A stretch of 64,000 bases of DNA from Pseudomonas capsici (GCF_017165765.1 NZ_JAFGZD010000010.1:62001-126000); one strand, 5' to 3'. Counted from the stretch's first letter, positions 1 through 9,158 are shown. Notes: a model not told the origin generated them from the letters alone. Translations and numbers: made by a program.

Positions 1-123
1 CTTCCAGACCACCGCGCGCGGTGCCTGCAGGACGGTCGCTGCCTGAGCGAAAGCTCCTGCCAATGTCATCGCGACGCTCAGTAATGCCGCGATGCCCAGC
101 CGTGATCTTGATGTGCGCTGCAT
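1..123 (-). CDS. pslG: PslG-like secreted glycoside hydrolase, N-terminal fragment
   Basis: Only the first 41 codons are in the window and the rest lies beyond base 1. The start ATG (123..121) sits one base after the pslF stop, with a GAGGTG Shine-Dalgarno inside the pslF tail, so the two genes are translationally coupled. The visible N-terminus has basic residues (MQRTSRSR), a hydrophobic stretch (LGIAALLSVAMTLAGAFA) and an AQA-A cleavage site, which is a classical Sec signal peptide. In P. aeruginosa the gene at this place is pslG, a periplasmic family-39 endoglycosidase acting on Psl polysaccharide. The name rests on gene order and the signal peptide, because no catalytic domain can be seen here. 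Confidence 0.7.
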   Translation of the reverse strand, partial: MQRTSRSRLGIAALLSVAMTLAGAFAQAATVLQAPRAVVWK

Positions 124-124
124 G

Positions 125-1303
125 TCAGTTCACCTCGCATGCCTGCCTGAATACATCCCTGAAACGTTCTGCCGTCTGGCTCCAGACACGGGTCTTGCCT
201 ATGCGCGTAGCGTTTTCCGACCATTCGATGGCCATCCGCGGTGCTGCGCAGATACGATTCAATGCCTCGGTCAAAGCGGCTACATCGCCCTGGGGATAGA
301 TCATGCCGTTGCCATGGGAGACTTCTTCGGCAAACGAGCGGGCATCAGACGTGATGACTCCGCGACCGCAGGCAGTGGCCCAGGACAGCGCGCCGCTGGT
401 GCCGCGCAGCTTGCCCAGAATCTTCAGTTTGCTGGACTCGCGATAGGGCAGGACCATCACGTGATGGGCCTGGATGACATGGGGGATCTGTTCGGCGGGC
501 AGGTCCAGTTGCCAGTCCACCAGATCCACCAGACCCAGTTGCCGGATACGCAGACGCAACTGGTCCAGATAGCTGCCCGACGGTCCAAAGGCCATTTCCG
601 GTTCGCTGCCACCGGCCAGTGTCAGGCGGACTTTGGCGCGCAATTGCGGCTGGGCGACAAAGACATTGGCCAAGGCATCCAGAAGGTCCTCGATACCCTT
701 GCCGCGATAGATGAAGCCGAAATACAGCAACCGCAGAGGCTGCAGAGCCGGGAGTGGCACCGGTTCGATTGCCAGGTTGCCATGATTGATCACGGCCATC
801 TGCGACTGTTCCAGGCCCATGCGTTGTTTCAGGCTCTGGCTGCCTGCCTGAGTCAGGGTGATCAGGCGGGTCATGCTTCTTGCCAGTTGGCGCTCTTCGC
901 GCAGGCACAGCGGGTCGGCCAGTACCGTGGCGATTTCCGGCAGGGGCGAGCGCATGCTGCTGGCCAGGGATAACGGCCATGGCAGTTTTTCCCGACGCCA
1001 TACCAGGCGCTCCGGATCATGCACGGTGGCGGTCAAGGGCAAATGCGGGAAACGCTGACGCAATACCCGCAATGCCTGAAACTCCGCCAGTCGTCCGCCG
1101 CCCAGTTCGGCATGCACCAGATCGATGCCGCTCCAGTCGGTTTCGGCAACACGTTGCTCGGCCTGGCGAGGATCGTTGCCGATGCCCTGCAAGGGCGTAT
1201 GTACCTGCACGCCCGACTCCAGCAGAGCATGCCTGAGGTGCCCGGCATAATCGGCGATGCCGTTCTGTTCCGGTGGCAGTGGGGCGAGCAGGGCTATTTG
1301 CAT
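125..1303 (-). CDS. pslF: Family 4 glycosyltransferase of the Psl cluster (PslF-like)
   Basis: A 392-residue GT4 (GT-B fold) glycosyltransferase, close to the 395 residues of P. aeruginosa PslF. The N-terminus (MQIALLAPLPPEQNGIADYA) is the typical donor-transferase start with a G-I-A-D-Y glycine loop. The C-terminal nucleotide-sugar domain begins near 'LRLLYFGFIYRGKGIEDLL' (about residue 190), and 'SSKLKILGKLRGTSGALSWA' carries the acidic/basic donor-binding part in degenerate form. It should transfer a sugar to the lipid-linked Psl repeat unit on the cytoplasmic face. Its ATG overlaps the pslE stop by one base (TGATG), so it belongs to the psl operon. The exact sugar cannot be read from the sequence. 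Confidence 0.85.
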   Translation of the reverse strand: MQIALLAPLPPEQNGIADYAGHLRHALLESGVQVHTPLQGIGNDPRQAEQRVAETDWSGIDLVHAELGGGRLAEFQALRVLRQRFPHLPLTATVHDPERLVWRREKLPWPLSLASSMRSPLPEIATVLADPLCLREERQLARSMTRLITLTQAGSQSLKQRMGLEQSQMAVINHGNLAIEPVPLPALQPLRLLYFGFIYRGKGIEDLLDALANVFVAQPQLRAKVRLTLAGGSEPEMAFGPSGSYLDQLRLRIRQLGLVDLVDWQLDLPAEQIPHVIQAHHVMVLPYRESSKLKILGKLRGTSGALSWATACGRGVITSDARSFAEEVSHGNGMIYPQGDVAALTEALNRICAAPRMAIEWSENATRIGKTRVWSQTAERFRDVFRQACEVN

Positions 1304-3294
1304 CAGGCACGGCTCCCGATACGTTTGAGGAAACGCAGGACACTTTCCGGGACCACGAAGCGGCGGCGGTTGAGAATAATGCCGTCGACTTTCTTGAACG
1401 CGGTGTTCAGCGTGGTCAGTGCATCTTCGAGCATCGGTACGGTGGTTTGCTCTGCACGCACCACCAGCACGATCTGATCGGCATCGCGCAGCAGGACAAA
1501 CGCCTCCTGGTTACCGTAGACGCCTGACGCATTGATCAGCGCGATCTCTCCCGGTTTTGCCGGGCCGCGTCCCTCAGTGCGTACCTTGTGACCCTGTTCG
1601 ATCAGCAGGGTACTGAGGCGCGAGATGACAAAGTTCACCCCTTCACCGCGGTGTACGGAGGTGAAACCGATGGCCAGGCCTTTTTCCGCAACCTGACCCA
1701 GCGGCAGGATGCCGTAGATCCGGTGCAGGTTGGCCGTGAGGGCTGCACTGCGATCCTGGGCACGTTCCAGGTCCGGGAGACTGGTCCAGACCGGTACGCC
1801 AAAACGTCCTTCGATCTTGTCGCCGTCGTGGATGCGCTGGTCCAGCAGATAGAAGAAGTACAGCGCCAGGAAACCCACGACAACGCTCAAGGGGAAGGCC
1901 ATCAGCAGCATCAACAGGCTTTTCGGGAAGACCCGGCTGGCGTTGAAGGTAGCGTCTTCAATGGTGGCGATGTTGCTGATCTGGCTGTTATCCAGTTCGC
2001 GGTCGATACGCGCCTTTTCCAGGCTGTCGGTGTAGAGCGCATAGCTTTTCTGGGCCGCATCCAGTTCGTTCTGCAGGCGCGAAAGCTCCGGCTCCAGTTT
2101 CAGGGCCAACTGGCGGTCTTTTTCCAGTTGAGCCAGTTGTGAGTCCTGCTGCGCCAGTTGGGTCTGCAGGCGGGCGTAGCTGGTCTGCTGGTCGGCATAC
2201 ACGTTCTGCATGCGGTTATAGATAGGGTTGGGCGTAATGCTTTCGGAGCGCTGGATGGTCGCATCCTGTTCCTTGAGCAGTTGCTTGAGGTTGGCGATTT
2301 CCTCGTTGGCAGCGCGTACCGGCGGCGCCTGCTCCTTGAACGAACGCAGCAGTTCCTGACGCTCGACTTCCTTGCCGTTGATGCGGTTCTGCAGATCCTG
2401 GCGGTTCGGGTTCAGCGCCAGTTCGCGACCTGCCGAAACCGTCTTGGGTTGCGCAGCCAGCTGTTTCTTCAGCGTGTCGAGCCCGGCCTTGGTTGAGGCG
2501 ATGGCACGGATGGTGTTGTTGCGCTCGGTACGCAGATCATTGAGACCCTGAGACGTATCGGCCAGACGCTGGGAAATGCTCACCGCACCCAACTGGTTCA
2601 GATAGCCCTGTATCTGCTGCTTGTAGGAAATGATGTTGGCACCAATCGCCTTGACTTCGGTTTCGTAGAATCCGTACAGACTGACACGGCCCAGGGTCTT
2701 GGTGCGTTGCAGCTGGTATTCGTCGATCCAGGTCTTGAGCACGGTCTGCGCAACGACCGGGTCATTCCAGGTGAAGGTCAGTTCCATCACCGAAGAGCCC
2801 TGTTCGTGACGGACCTTGAAGTTCTTCTCCAGATCTTCGGCCATGCGTTCGACCGGCGTGCGCTTTTCCGCCAGGCCGACGAATTGCAGCACGCTATGGC
2901 CAGCCTCGAAGACTGAACGTACGACGTACTTGATACCGTTTTTCACTGAAGCCAGAACGCCGGTTTCAGGTTCGGCCTTGGACAGCTCGTTCAGGTACTT
3001 CTCGGCCACCATCCGCATGATCGGGCGACCGGTGAGCATGCGCTCTTCGTCCAGCAACGGGTCACGAAGGCCGTTGGGCACGACGATTGCCTGGCGGTCG
3101 GACAGCTCGATGGGCACGGTGCTGGTGTCACGACCTGGCTTTACCAGCAACAGCGCGGTGGACTCATAGCGGTTGGGCAGCAGGAACGCACCCAGAACGA
3201 CGATGACGAACGTCACCAGCACGGTGATCTGGACTTCGCGCTTGAAGATAAAAAACAGGCGTAGCAGATCGCGAAATGAACGGATATTGATCAT
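1303..3294 (-). CDS. pslE: Polysaccharide chain-length/co-polymerase protein PslE (Wzc-like)
   Basis: A 663-residue inner-membrane protein of the polysaccharide co-polymerase family. It has an N-terminal membrane segment (ITVLVTFVIVVLGAFLL, near residues 22-38), a Wzz domain, a long coiled-coil periplasmic region (about 190-440), a second membrane segment (LLMLLMAFPLSVVVGFLALYF, about 465-485) and a cytoplasmic domain. That domain resembles a tyrosine autokinase ATPase, but the Walker A position reads FTSVHRGEG instead of a GKT/S loop and there is no C-terminal tyrosine cluster. Kinase activity is therefore doubtful. It probably works with PslD to export Psl and set chain length. It lies 16 bases after pslD. 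Confidence 0.88.
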   Translation of the reverse strand: MINIRSFRDLLRLFFIFKREVQITVLVTFVIVVLGAFLLPNRYESTALLLVKPGRDTSTVPIELSDRQAIVVPNGLRDPLLDEERMLTGRPIMRMVAEKYLNELSKAEPETGVLASVKNGIKYVVRSVFEAGHSVLQFVGLAEKRTPVERMAEDLEKNFKVRHEQGSSVMELTFTWNDPVVAQTVLKTWIDEYQLQRTKTLGRVSLYGFYETEVKAIGANIISYKQQIQGYLNQLGAVSISQRLADTSQGLNDLRTERNNTIRAIASTKAGLDTLKKQLAAQPKTVSAGRELALNPNRQDLQNRINGKEVERQELLRSFKEQAPPVRAANEEIANLKQLLKEQDATIQRSESITPNPIYNRMQNVYADQQTSYARLQTQLAQQDSQLAQLEKDRQLALKLEPELSRLQNELDAAQKSYALYTDSLEKARIDRELDNSQISNIATIEDATFNASRVFPKSLLMLLMAFPLSVVVGFLALYFFYLLDQRIHDGDKIEGRFGVPVWTSLPDLERAQDRSAALTANLHRIYGILPLGQVAEKGLAIGFTSVHRGEGVNFVISRLSTLLIEQGHKVRTEGRGPAKPGEIALINASGVYGNQEAFVLLRDADQIVLVVRAEQTTVPMLEDALTTLNTAFKKVDGIILNRRRFVVPESVLRFLKRIGSRA

Positions 3295-3310
3295 GTCTTT
3301 TCCCTGACGA

Positions 3311-4087
3311 TTAGTTGTTGTTGCGCAACTCGTAGTTCATGCCAAGACCTATCGATTTCGCGAAAGGAATCAACTGGTTGAAGTACAGGTTGACACCGTC
3401 CACCTTGTTTCCGACCGAGGATTTGGGGACGAACACTACATCGCCACGTTGCAGCAGGACCGGTGCGCGAGGACCGCCAGCGTCTGCCCAGAGAAATTTG
3501 CTGTAGTCGAAGAAGTAAGTCTTGTAGAGGCCGTTTTCTTCAAGGCGCAGCAGGGCCACCTTACCGGCATCTGCATCGAGTGCGACTCCGCCTGCACCGA
3601 CCAGAGCCTGCTCCAGATTGGTGGCCACATTGACCGGCAGCGTGACCGAGTTGCGCACCGCGCCGCCCACGAACACTGTATTGCCCGGTGACTGGGAAAT
3701 ATTGATGGTCAGGGCGGTCTCGCGATAGACATCCTTGAGCTTGCTTTCCAGTACGTCGTTCAGTTGCTGCAGAGTCAGACCTGCCGCCTTGACCGTGCCG
3801 ATGTAGGGGTAGGAAAAGGTGCCGTCATTGAGGACCTGAAACAGCGTCAGCTCATAAATGGAGTTGGCGGTGAACGCCGATATGGACGGTGCCTCCCCGG
3901 TGTTGCGCACGATACGCAGGGTATCTCCGGGGCGAATCCGTTCCGGTGGCAAGGGTTTGCCAGCAAGAGCCCGGCCAGCCGCCTGGCCAGCCTCTATCTG
4001 CGCCTCGTCATCGGGCAAGCCGACCCGGGCGGGTGTATTACAAGCGCTTAGCAGCAATACGCTGATTAACAGCAGAATGCTTTTCAT
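3311..4087 (-). CDS. pslD: Outer-membrane polysaccharide export lipoprotein PslD (Wza-like)
   Basis: I place the start at ATG 4087, because it gives a textbook lipoprotein signal (MKSILLLISVLLLSAC, lipobox L-S-A-C) and has CAGGAG/AGGA upstream. A start 8 codons earlier (4111) would put charged residues before the signal. The 258-residue product has a Poly_export domain ('RPGDTLRIVRNTGEAP') followed by SLBB-like segments ('VFVGGAVRNSVTLPV'; 'VLLQRGDVVFVPKSSV'), as in Wza. It should form the periplasmic/outer-membrane exit for Psl. P. aeruginosa PslD is about 256 residues. A 143-base gap separates it from pslB, where P. aeruginosa carries pslC. Confidence 0.88.
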   Translation of the reverse strand: MKSILLLISVLLLSACNTPARVGLPDDEAQIEAGQAAGRALAGKPLPPERIRPGDTLRIVRNTGEAPSISAFTANSIYELTLFQVLNDGTFSYPYIGTVKAAGLTLQQLNDVLESKLKDVYRETALTINISQSPGNTVFVGGAVRNSVTLPVNVATNLEQALVGAGGVALDADAGKVALLRLEENGLYKTYFFDYSKFLWADAGGPRAPVLLQRGDVVFVPKSSVGNKVDGVNLYFNQLIPFAKSIGLGMNYELRNNN

Positions 4088-4230
4088 CGGTCCTGAACTC
4101 CTGTCATGCACGAATAAGGCTCCCTTTCGGGTAAAGAAATCATGTTGGCCGGTACTGCCTGTCCAGTGCGTGTTGGTTCAGTTCCTCATCGCTATTGATT
4201 GGCGTGTCATGCTGACCTTGCCATCCGTGT

Positions 4231-5685
4231 TCATGCCTTGGCCGCTTCCGGTGCCCGGCCATAAATGTCAGTGAAGCGCACGATGTCGTCTTCTCCCAGG
4301 TATTCGCCGCTCTGGACCTCGATCATCACCAGATCGATGACTCCCGGATTGACCAGGCGGTGTGTGTGGCCCGGTTTGATGAAGGTCGATTCATTGGTGT
4401 CGAGCATGAATTCGCGCTCGCCATTGGTGACCCGTGCCATGCCGCTGACCACGATCCAGTGTTCGCTGCGGTGGTGGTGCATCTGCAGCGACAGCGAACC
4501 CTGCGGACGAACCACGATGCGTTTGATCTTGAAGCGCTTGCCTTCTTCGAGCACGGTGTAAGTGCCCCACGGCCGGGTGACGGTGCGGTGCAGGCGATAG
4601 GCATCGTGTCCCTGGCGCTTGAGTTCCTGGGCGATGATTTTCACGTCCTGGCTGCGGGTGCCATCGGCGATCAGCAGGGCGTCCGGTGTGTCGATGATGA
4701 CCAGATTGTCCAAGCCCACCGCACCTACCAGACGTTTCGGAGAGTCGATGTAGCAGTTGGTCACGTCATGCAATACGGTCTGGCCATTGCACTGGTTGCC
4801 CTGTGCATCTGCGGCAGTGAGTTCGCGCACGGCCTGCCAGGAGCCGATATCGCTCCAGCCCAGCTGGCAGGGCACCACGGCGACTTTCTGCGAACGCTCC
4901 ATCAGCGCGTAATCGATGGAGATGTCCGGCACCTGGCCGAACAGTTCGCTGTCCAGTTCCAGTTGCAGTTCGTGGTTGCCTTCCTTGCTGATGCTTTTTT
5001 CAAGGCAGGCCTTGACCGCTTTCAGCACGTCGGGGGCATGGATTTCAAGCTCGCGCAGTACGGCATCGACGCGCATGCAGAACATCCCCGCATTCCACAG
5101 GTGCAGTCCGCCGTCCACGTAACCCTGGGCAGTGGCTTCATCGGGTTTCTCGACGAAGCGTGCGACCTGATAGCCCTCGGCATTGAGTGACTGGCCTTTT
5201 TCGATATAGCCGAAACCGGTTTCCGGCTTGGTCGGCAGAATACCGAAGGTCACCAGCCAGCCCTGATCGGCCAGCTCCTGGGCAACGCCGACTGCCTTGG
5301 AGAAAGCGTCCACATCGGTGATCAGATGGTCGGCAGGCAGCACCAGCAGCTTGGCGTTCTCCCCATACAGACGGGTCACATGCAGCGCTGCCGCAGCGAT
5401 GGCCGCTGCCGTGTTACGACCAAAGGGCTCAAGAATGAAGTCCAGAGGCAGTTTGGTCTTGTTGAGCTGGCGATAGTCGTCAGCGGTGCGGAAATACACT
5501 TCGCGGTTGGTGACCGTCAGCAGCCGTTCGACTTCCGGCAGGCCTGTGGCGCGTTTGAAGGTTTTTTGCAGCAGACTTTCGCCATCGGGAAGACGCATGA
5601 AAGGCTTGGGCATGGCTTCGCGAGAGACTGGCCAGAGTCGGGTGCCGGACCCGCCGGCAATGATGCAGGGGATGAGGTTGCTCAT
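4231..5685 (-). CDS. pslB: Bifunctional mannose-1-phosphate guanylyltransferase / mannose-6-phosphate isomerase
   Basis: A 484-residue type II PMI-GMP enzyme that makes GDP-mannose: mannose-6-P isomerisation and GTP + mannose-1-P to GDP-mannose. The N-terminal nucleotidyltransferase starts with the GMP signature (IIAGGSGTRLWPVSREAMPK) and has 'VEKPDEATAQGYV' further on. The C-terminal cupin isomerase part has 'PWGTYTVLEEGKRFKIKRI' and the metal-binding 'QMHHHRSEHWIVVSG'. AlgA and WbpW are paralogues of the same length. The place next to pslA and pslD points to PslB. Its ATG overlaps the pslA stop by one base (TGATG), so translation is coupled. Confidence 0.93.
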   Translation of the reverse strand: MSNLIPCIIAGGSGTRLWPVSREAMPKPFMRLPDGESLLQKTFKRATGLPEVERLLTVTNREVYFRTADDYRQLNKTKLPLDFILEPFGRNTAAAIAAAALHVTRLYGENAKLLVLPADHLITDVDAFSKAVGVAQELADQGWLVTFGILPTKPETGFGYIEKGQSLNAEGYQVARFVEKPDEATAQGYVDGGLHLWNAGMFCMRVDAVLRELEIHAPDVLKAVKACLEKSISKEGNHELQLELDSELFGQVPDISIDYALMERSQKVAVVPCQLGWSDIGSWQAVRELTAADAQGNQCNGQTVLHDVTNCYIDSPKRLVGAVGLDNLVIIDTPDALLIADGTRSQDVKIIAQELKRQGHDAYRLHRTVTRPWGTYTVLEEGKRFKIKRIVVRPQGSLSLQMHHHRSEHWIVVSGMARVTNGEREFMLDTNESTFIKPGHTHRLVNPGVIDLVMIEVQSGEYLGEDDIVRFTDIYGRAPEAAKA

Positions 5686-7121
5686 CAGTAGGCCTCACGA
5701 GTGAAGAGCACTGCCGGAACAGTGCGCATAAGGATGTAAAGGTCGAACCAGACGGACCAGTTTTCTATGTACTCAAGATCGAATTCGACGCGCTTTTCGA
5801 TTTTTTCCACGGTGTCTGTTTCCCCACGATAGCCATTGATCTGTGCCAGACCGGTAATGCCCGGCTTGACCCTGTGGCGTGACGTGTATTCCTTCACCGC
5901 TTGCTCGAAGAGAATGCCGGCCGCTTTGGTTGCCGTTGCATGGGGCCGAGGTCCCACCATCGACATGCTGCCTGCCACGACATTGAACAACTGTGGCAGC
6001 TCATCCAGGCTGGTTTTGCGTATGAAGCGCCCGACCCGAGTGACCCTGGCGTCACCTCGCGTGGTTTGTTGCTCGGCGGTTGCATCGGCCTGATGCTGAT
6101 GCATGGAGCGAAACTTGAAGACTTCGATCAGTCGGTTGTTGTAGCCATAACGTTTCTGGCGGAACAGCACCGGGCCTGGAGAATCAAGCTTGATCGCCAG
6201 AGCGATGAGCAGCATGACCGGCGACAGCGCCACCACCGCCAGGGTCGACAGCACAATGTCCTCGGCACGCTTGAAGAATGGTGACCAGCCATTGAGCGGC
6301 ACATCGGATGCGTTGAACATCGGCAGTTTGGCGACTTCGGTAATCCGGTTGTGGGTGTGCCGGAACGCGATCATGTCCGGCACCAGCAAGACATTCACCG
6401 GCAGCCTGCGCAGTTCGCGAATGATGTAGTCCATGCGGTTTTCGGCGGTCCAGGGCAGGGCAACCAGCACCTGGGTGACCTTTTCCTCACGGATCAACCG
6501 TTCCAGGTCGCTGGTGTTGCCCAGCAACGGCAGGTTGGCGACGGTCTTGGGCATGCGGCCGATGCGATCATCGATGAAGCCTGTTACACCCGAGCGGATG
6601 TCCTGATTCTCAAGCAGGTATTCGGCCAGGCGCAGGCCGTTTTCCGTGGCCCCCAGAATCACAGCGTTCTGCAGAAAGATACCCTTGCGCATCTGGTGCT
6701 TGAAAAATACCAGCATCAGCAAGCGCACGATGCAGAACAGGGCCAGGCTGCTGATGTACCAGAAAATCATTTGTTCGTTGGTCAGACGCTCGAAAAAGCC
6801 CATGGTCTGATGCATGAACAGCAGGACGCCGAAGGCCGCAGACCAGGCGAAAACAATGACGCGCAGGCGCAATGCGTTGCTGAACAAGGCTTCGGAATAG
6901 ACCCCCAGCGCCTGAAAGATCAGGACGCAGACCACGCTGAAGAACAGCGGCATCACGGCGTAGTCTTTAAGGTTGTCGATAGCCCCGTCGTGCATCAGGG
7001 CGAGAATCAGCAGCCCTGGCAGGATGCAGGAAACTCCATGTATCAGACGGATGCCCAAAAGAAAGTATTCGACCAGGCTGGTGCGAGTCAGCGAAAGACT
7101 GTCGACTGGTTGCAACCGCAT
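5685..7121 (-). CDS. pslA: Undecaprenyl-phosphate sugar phosphotransferase PslA (WcaJ family)
   Basis: A 478-residue polyprenyl-glycosylphosphotransferase, the same length as P. aeruginosa PslA. The N-terminal half has about five membrane segments and a CoA-binding-like domain ('AVILGATENGLRLAEYLL', near residue 155). The C-terminal catalytic domain is the conserved bacterial sugar transferase block, including 'LDSPGPVLFRQKRYG', 'FKFRSM', 'RVTRVGRFIRKTSLDELPQL' and 'MSMVGPRP'. It should load the first sugar phosphate onto undecaprenyl phosphate to begin Psl assembly. It is the first gene of the minus-strand operon. The start ATG (7121) has a GAGGGAG Shine-Dalgarno at 7126-7132. Confidence 0.92.
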   Translation of the reverse strand: MRLQPVDSLSLTRTSLVEYFLLGIRLIHGVSCILPGLLILALMHDGAIDNLKDYAVMPLFFSVVCVLIFQALGVYSEALFSNALRLRVIVFAWSAAFGVLLFMHQTMGFFERLTNEQMIFWYISSLALFCIVRLLMLVFFKHQMRKGIFLQNAVILGATENGLRLAEYLLENQDIRSGVTGFIDDRIGRMPKTVANLPLLGNTSDLERLIREEKVTQVLVALPWTAENRMDYIIRELRRLPVNVLLVPDMIAFRHTHNRITEVAKLPMFNASDVPLNGWSPFFKRAEDIVLSTLAVVALSPVMLLIALAIKLDSPGPVLFRQKRYGYNNRLIEVFKFRSMHQHQADATAEQQTTRGDARVTRVGRFIRKTSLDELPQLFNVVAGSMSMVGPRPHATATKAAGILFEQAVKEYTSRHRVKPGITGLAQINGYRGETDTVEKIEKRVEFDLEYIENWSVWFDLYILMRTVPAVLFTREAY

Positions 7122-7597
7122 AAAGCTCCCTCACTACATGGCACTCATGGCCGGTCCATGATCTGTCGGTCGTAATATCCTAGAGTCAAAAAAATATCTT
7201 TTCTATTTATTTGTTGATAGAAAAGCCATTTATTTGTCGTTTTTGATTTTTTCTTATTTGTTTTGATGGTGTGTCAATTTTTTCAAGATATTCAAAGCCT
7301 TTGATAGCGTAGGTCTTTTCTTTACTTTTCGAAGATGAGCACCCTCGAATGGGGGGTTCTTGACAGTAAAGCTCATGACACAAAAAAAGTTTCCCTCTGG
7401 CGATATTATTTTGCCCCTTGAGAGCGCTGCAGAAGGGTTTCAGAAGCCTTTCCCCCAATAATTTCGGGTAATCCTGCGCTGCGGAGGGTGCGGAAAAAAA
7501 TCTCTTCACAGAGGGGCCTTTTCCTGCTCGGTGGGGTCACATTCAGGTGCTATACGGAAATTGTCTTTGGACAGATCATCGATCATGGGGAGGCGTC
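7122..7597 (-). promoter_or_regulatory. AT-rich psl operon leader/promoter region
   Basis: A 476-base gap between pslA and the divergent yegS. From about 7180 to 7420 it is far more AT-rich than its surroundings, with many A/T runs. An inverted repeat CTTTTCTAT..ATAGAAAAG spans 7198-7225. On the minus strand a perfect -35 hexamer TTGACA lies at 7277-7272, but I find no good -10 at the right distance. Nearest pslA the strand contains CATGG-N5-CCATG and the GAGGGAG Shine-Dalgarno, whose AGGGA could also serve as an RsmA/CsrA target. A 100-codon minus-strand reading frame covers 7207-7509, but it looks spurious. Confidence 0.5.
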
Positions 7598-8515
7598 ATG
7601 ACAAAACGCAGAGCGATTCTGATTCTGCACGGCAAGCAGTCGCTTAATGAGGATGTCCGCAGTGCCGTGCTGGAAAAGCGCCAACAAGGCTGGGAACTGG
7701 ATGTGCGACTGACCTGGGAGGGCGGTGATGCCCAGCGACTGGTGACTGAAGCACTCGCTGCCGGCCATCGGCATGTCATTGCCGGAGGCGGTGACGGAAC
7801 GGTACGCGATATTGCCGAAGCACTGGCTCAGGCCCGGAGCCAGAGCAGCCTGGTCATTCTGCCGCTGGGTACCGCCAATGATTTCGCCCGTGCTGCAGGC
7901 GTGCCGCTGGACGTGGCGGACGCGCTGGATCTGCTGGATGTGGAGCCGCGTGCGGTGGATCTCGGCGAGGTAGACGGCAAATTGTTTCTGAACATGGCCA
8001 CCGGCGGCTTTGGCAGTCAGGTTACGGCCAATACCTCCGAAGACCTGAAAAAGGTGCTGGGCGGGGCTGCTTACCTGTTTACCGGTCTGACGCGCTTCAG
8101 TGAGCTGCATGCGGCCCACGGTGAACTGGTCGGGCCTGACTTCCACTGGCGTGGCAATCTATTGGCTCTGGGTATCGGCAACGGTCGACAGGCCGGGGGC
8201 GGACATGTGCTGTGTCCGGGTGCCATGGTCGATGATGGTCTGCTCGATATCAGCATCCTGCCAGCACCCCAGGAGGTGGTCGGTACGCTCAAGAGCCTGC
8301 TCGAAGGTGGCCTGGGGATCGACAATCTGTTTGTGCGAGCACGTTTGCCCTGGGTCGAGCTCAAGTCTGCCCAGGGGCTGGACATCAATCTCGATGGTGA
8401 GCCGCTGTCGGGTGAGAGCCTGCGCTTCGTGGCGCGTCCGGCTGCCTTGCAGGTCCATCTGCCGAAGAACTCACCTGTGCTCGGAGCGGTTCAGGCGCTC
8501 AATCGTCGAGACTGA
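7598..8515 (+). CDS. yegS: YegS-type lipid kinase (diacylglycerol kinase catalytic domain)
   Basis: I choose ATG 7598 because GGGGAGG lies 5 bases before it and the product then starts as the family does (MTKRRAILILHGKQ). The 305-residue protein has the diacylglycerol-kinase nucleotide loop GGGDGT (residues about 61-66) and 'LPLGTANDFAR' (about 87-97), with the lipid-kinase C-terminal beta-sandwich ('LDINLDGEPLSGESLRF'). YegS-family enzymes phosphorylate lipids such as phosphatidylglycerol in vitro. The physiological substrate is not known from this sequence. The 3' end overlaps the convergent response-regulator gene by 17 bases. Confidence 0.9.
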   Translation: MTKRRAILILHGKQSLNEDVRSAVLEKRQQGWELDVRLTWEGGDAQRLVTEALAAGHRHVIAGGGDGTVRDIAEALAQARSQSSLVILPLGTANDFARAAGVPLDVADALDLLDVEPRAVDLGEVDGKLFLNMATGGFGSQVTANTSEDLKKVLGGAAYLFTGLTRFSELHAAHGELVGPDFHWRGNLLALGIGNGRQAGGGHVLCPGAMVDDGLLDISILPAPQEVVGTLKSLLEGGLGIDNLFVRARLPWVELKSAQGLDINLDGEPLSGESLRFVARPAALQVHLPKNSPVLGAVQALNRRD

Positions 8516-9158
8516 TGATCCGTTCACGCACGCTGAACAGCACCAGCCCGGCGACATCGTAGATTTGCAGGCGCTTCATGATCTGTGATCGATGACTCTC
8601 TACGGTCTTGATGCTCAGGCCCAGTCCGCTGGCGATTTCCCGGGTGGACTTGCCCCGTACCACCAGGCGCAGTATCTCCAGCTGGCGAGCCGTGAGGTTG
8701 TATTTGTCCAGCGCTTCGGGTCTGTTGGTACGCGGTCCGCGCAAGGCCCGGTTGATCACGGTATGGGCGATGGCCGGGCTCAGATAGCGTTCGTCGTTGC
8801 GCAGGGCTTCGAGCGCCTGCTCCAGTTCTCTGGCTGTCGCATCCTTGAGCAGATAACCATGGGCGCCCATCTCCAGAGCATTCATGATCGTTTCGGGATC
8901 GGTGTGCATGGATATGATCAGCACCTTGCTGTGGGGTTGTACCGCAAGCAGTTGCTCCAGCGCATCCAGGCCATTGGTGTCCTTCATGGTGATGTCCAGA
9001 AGGATGATGTCAGGTTGCAGTTCGAGCGCCAGGCTCGACAACTGGCTGCCATCGGCTGCTTCGCCAATGACGGCATAGCCGGGAAGGTCTGAAACCAGGG
9101 CGCGCAGGCCCGCCCTGATCAGCGAGTGGTCATCGATCAGCAGTAGATTGCAAGTCAT
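8499..9158 (-). CDS. NarL/FixJ-family response regulator
   Basis: A 219-residue two-component regulator. The N-terminal receiver has the acidic pocket 'LLIDDHSLIRAG' and the phosphoacceptor aspartate in 'DIILLDITMKDTNG' (about residue 54), then 'ISMHTDPE' and the lysine in 'YLLKDATA'. The C-terminal LuxR-type helix-turn-helix is 'NLTARQLEILRLVVRGKSTREIASGLGLSIKTVESHRSQIMKRL'-like, with a classical GerE fold. It overlaps the upstream sensor kinase by 4 bases (ATGA), so the two are co-translated. It resembles GacA/ErdR-type regulators of Pseudomonas in style, but I do not recognise the specific system. Confidence 0.88.
   Translation of the reverse strand: MTCNLLLIDDHSLIRAGLRALVSDLPGYAVIGEAADGSQLSSLALELQPDIILLDITMKDTNGLDALEQLLAVQPHSKVLIISMHTDPETIMNALEMGAHGYLLKDATARELEQALEALRNDERYLSPAIAHTVINRALRGPRTNRPEALDKYNLTARQLEILRLVVRGKSTREIASGLGLSIKTVESHRSQIMKRLQIYDVAGLVLFSVRERIISLDD

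Noticed and set aside
7207..7509. A 100-codon minus-strand frame upstream of pslA
   Set aside because: It lies in an AT-rich promoter region, its codon use is unlike the neighbours, and it has no recognisable domain or Shine-Dalgarno.
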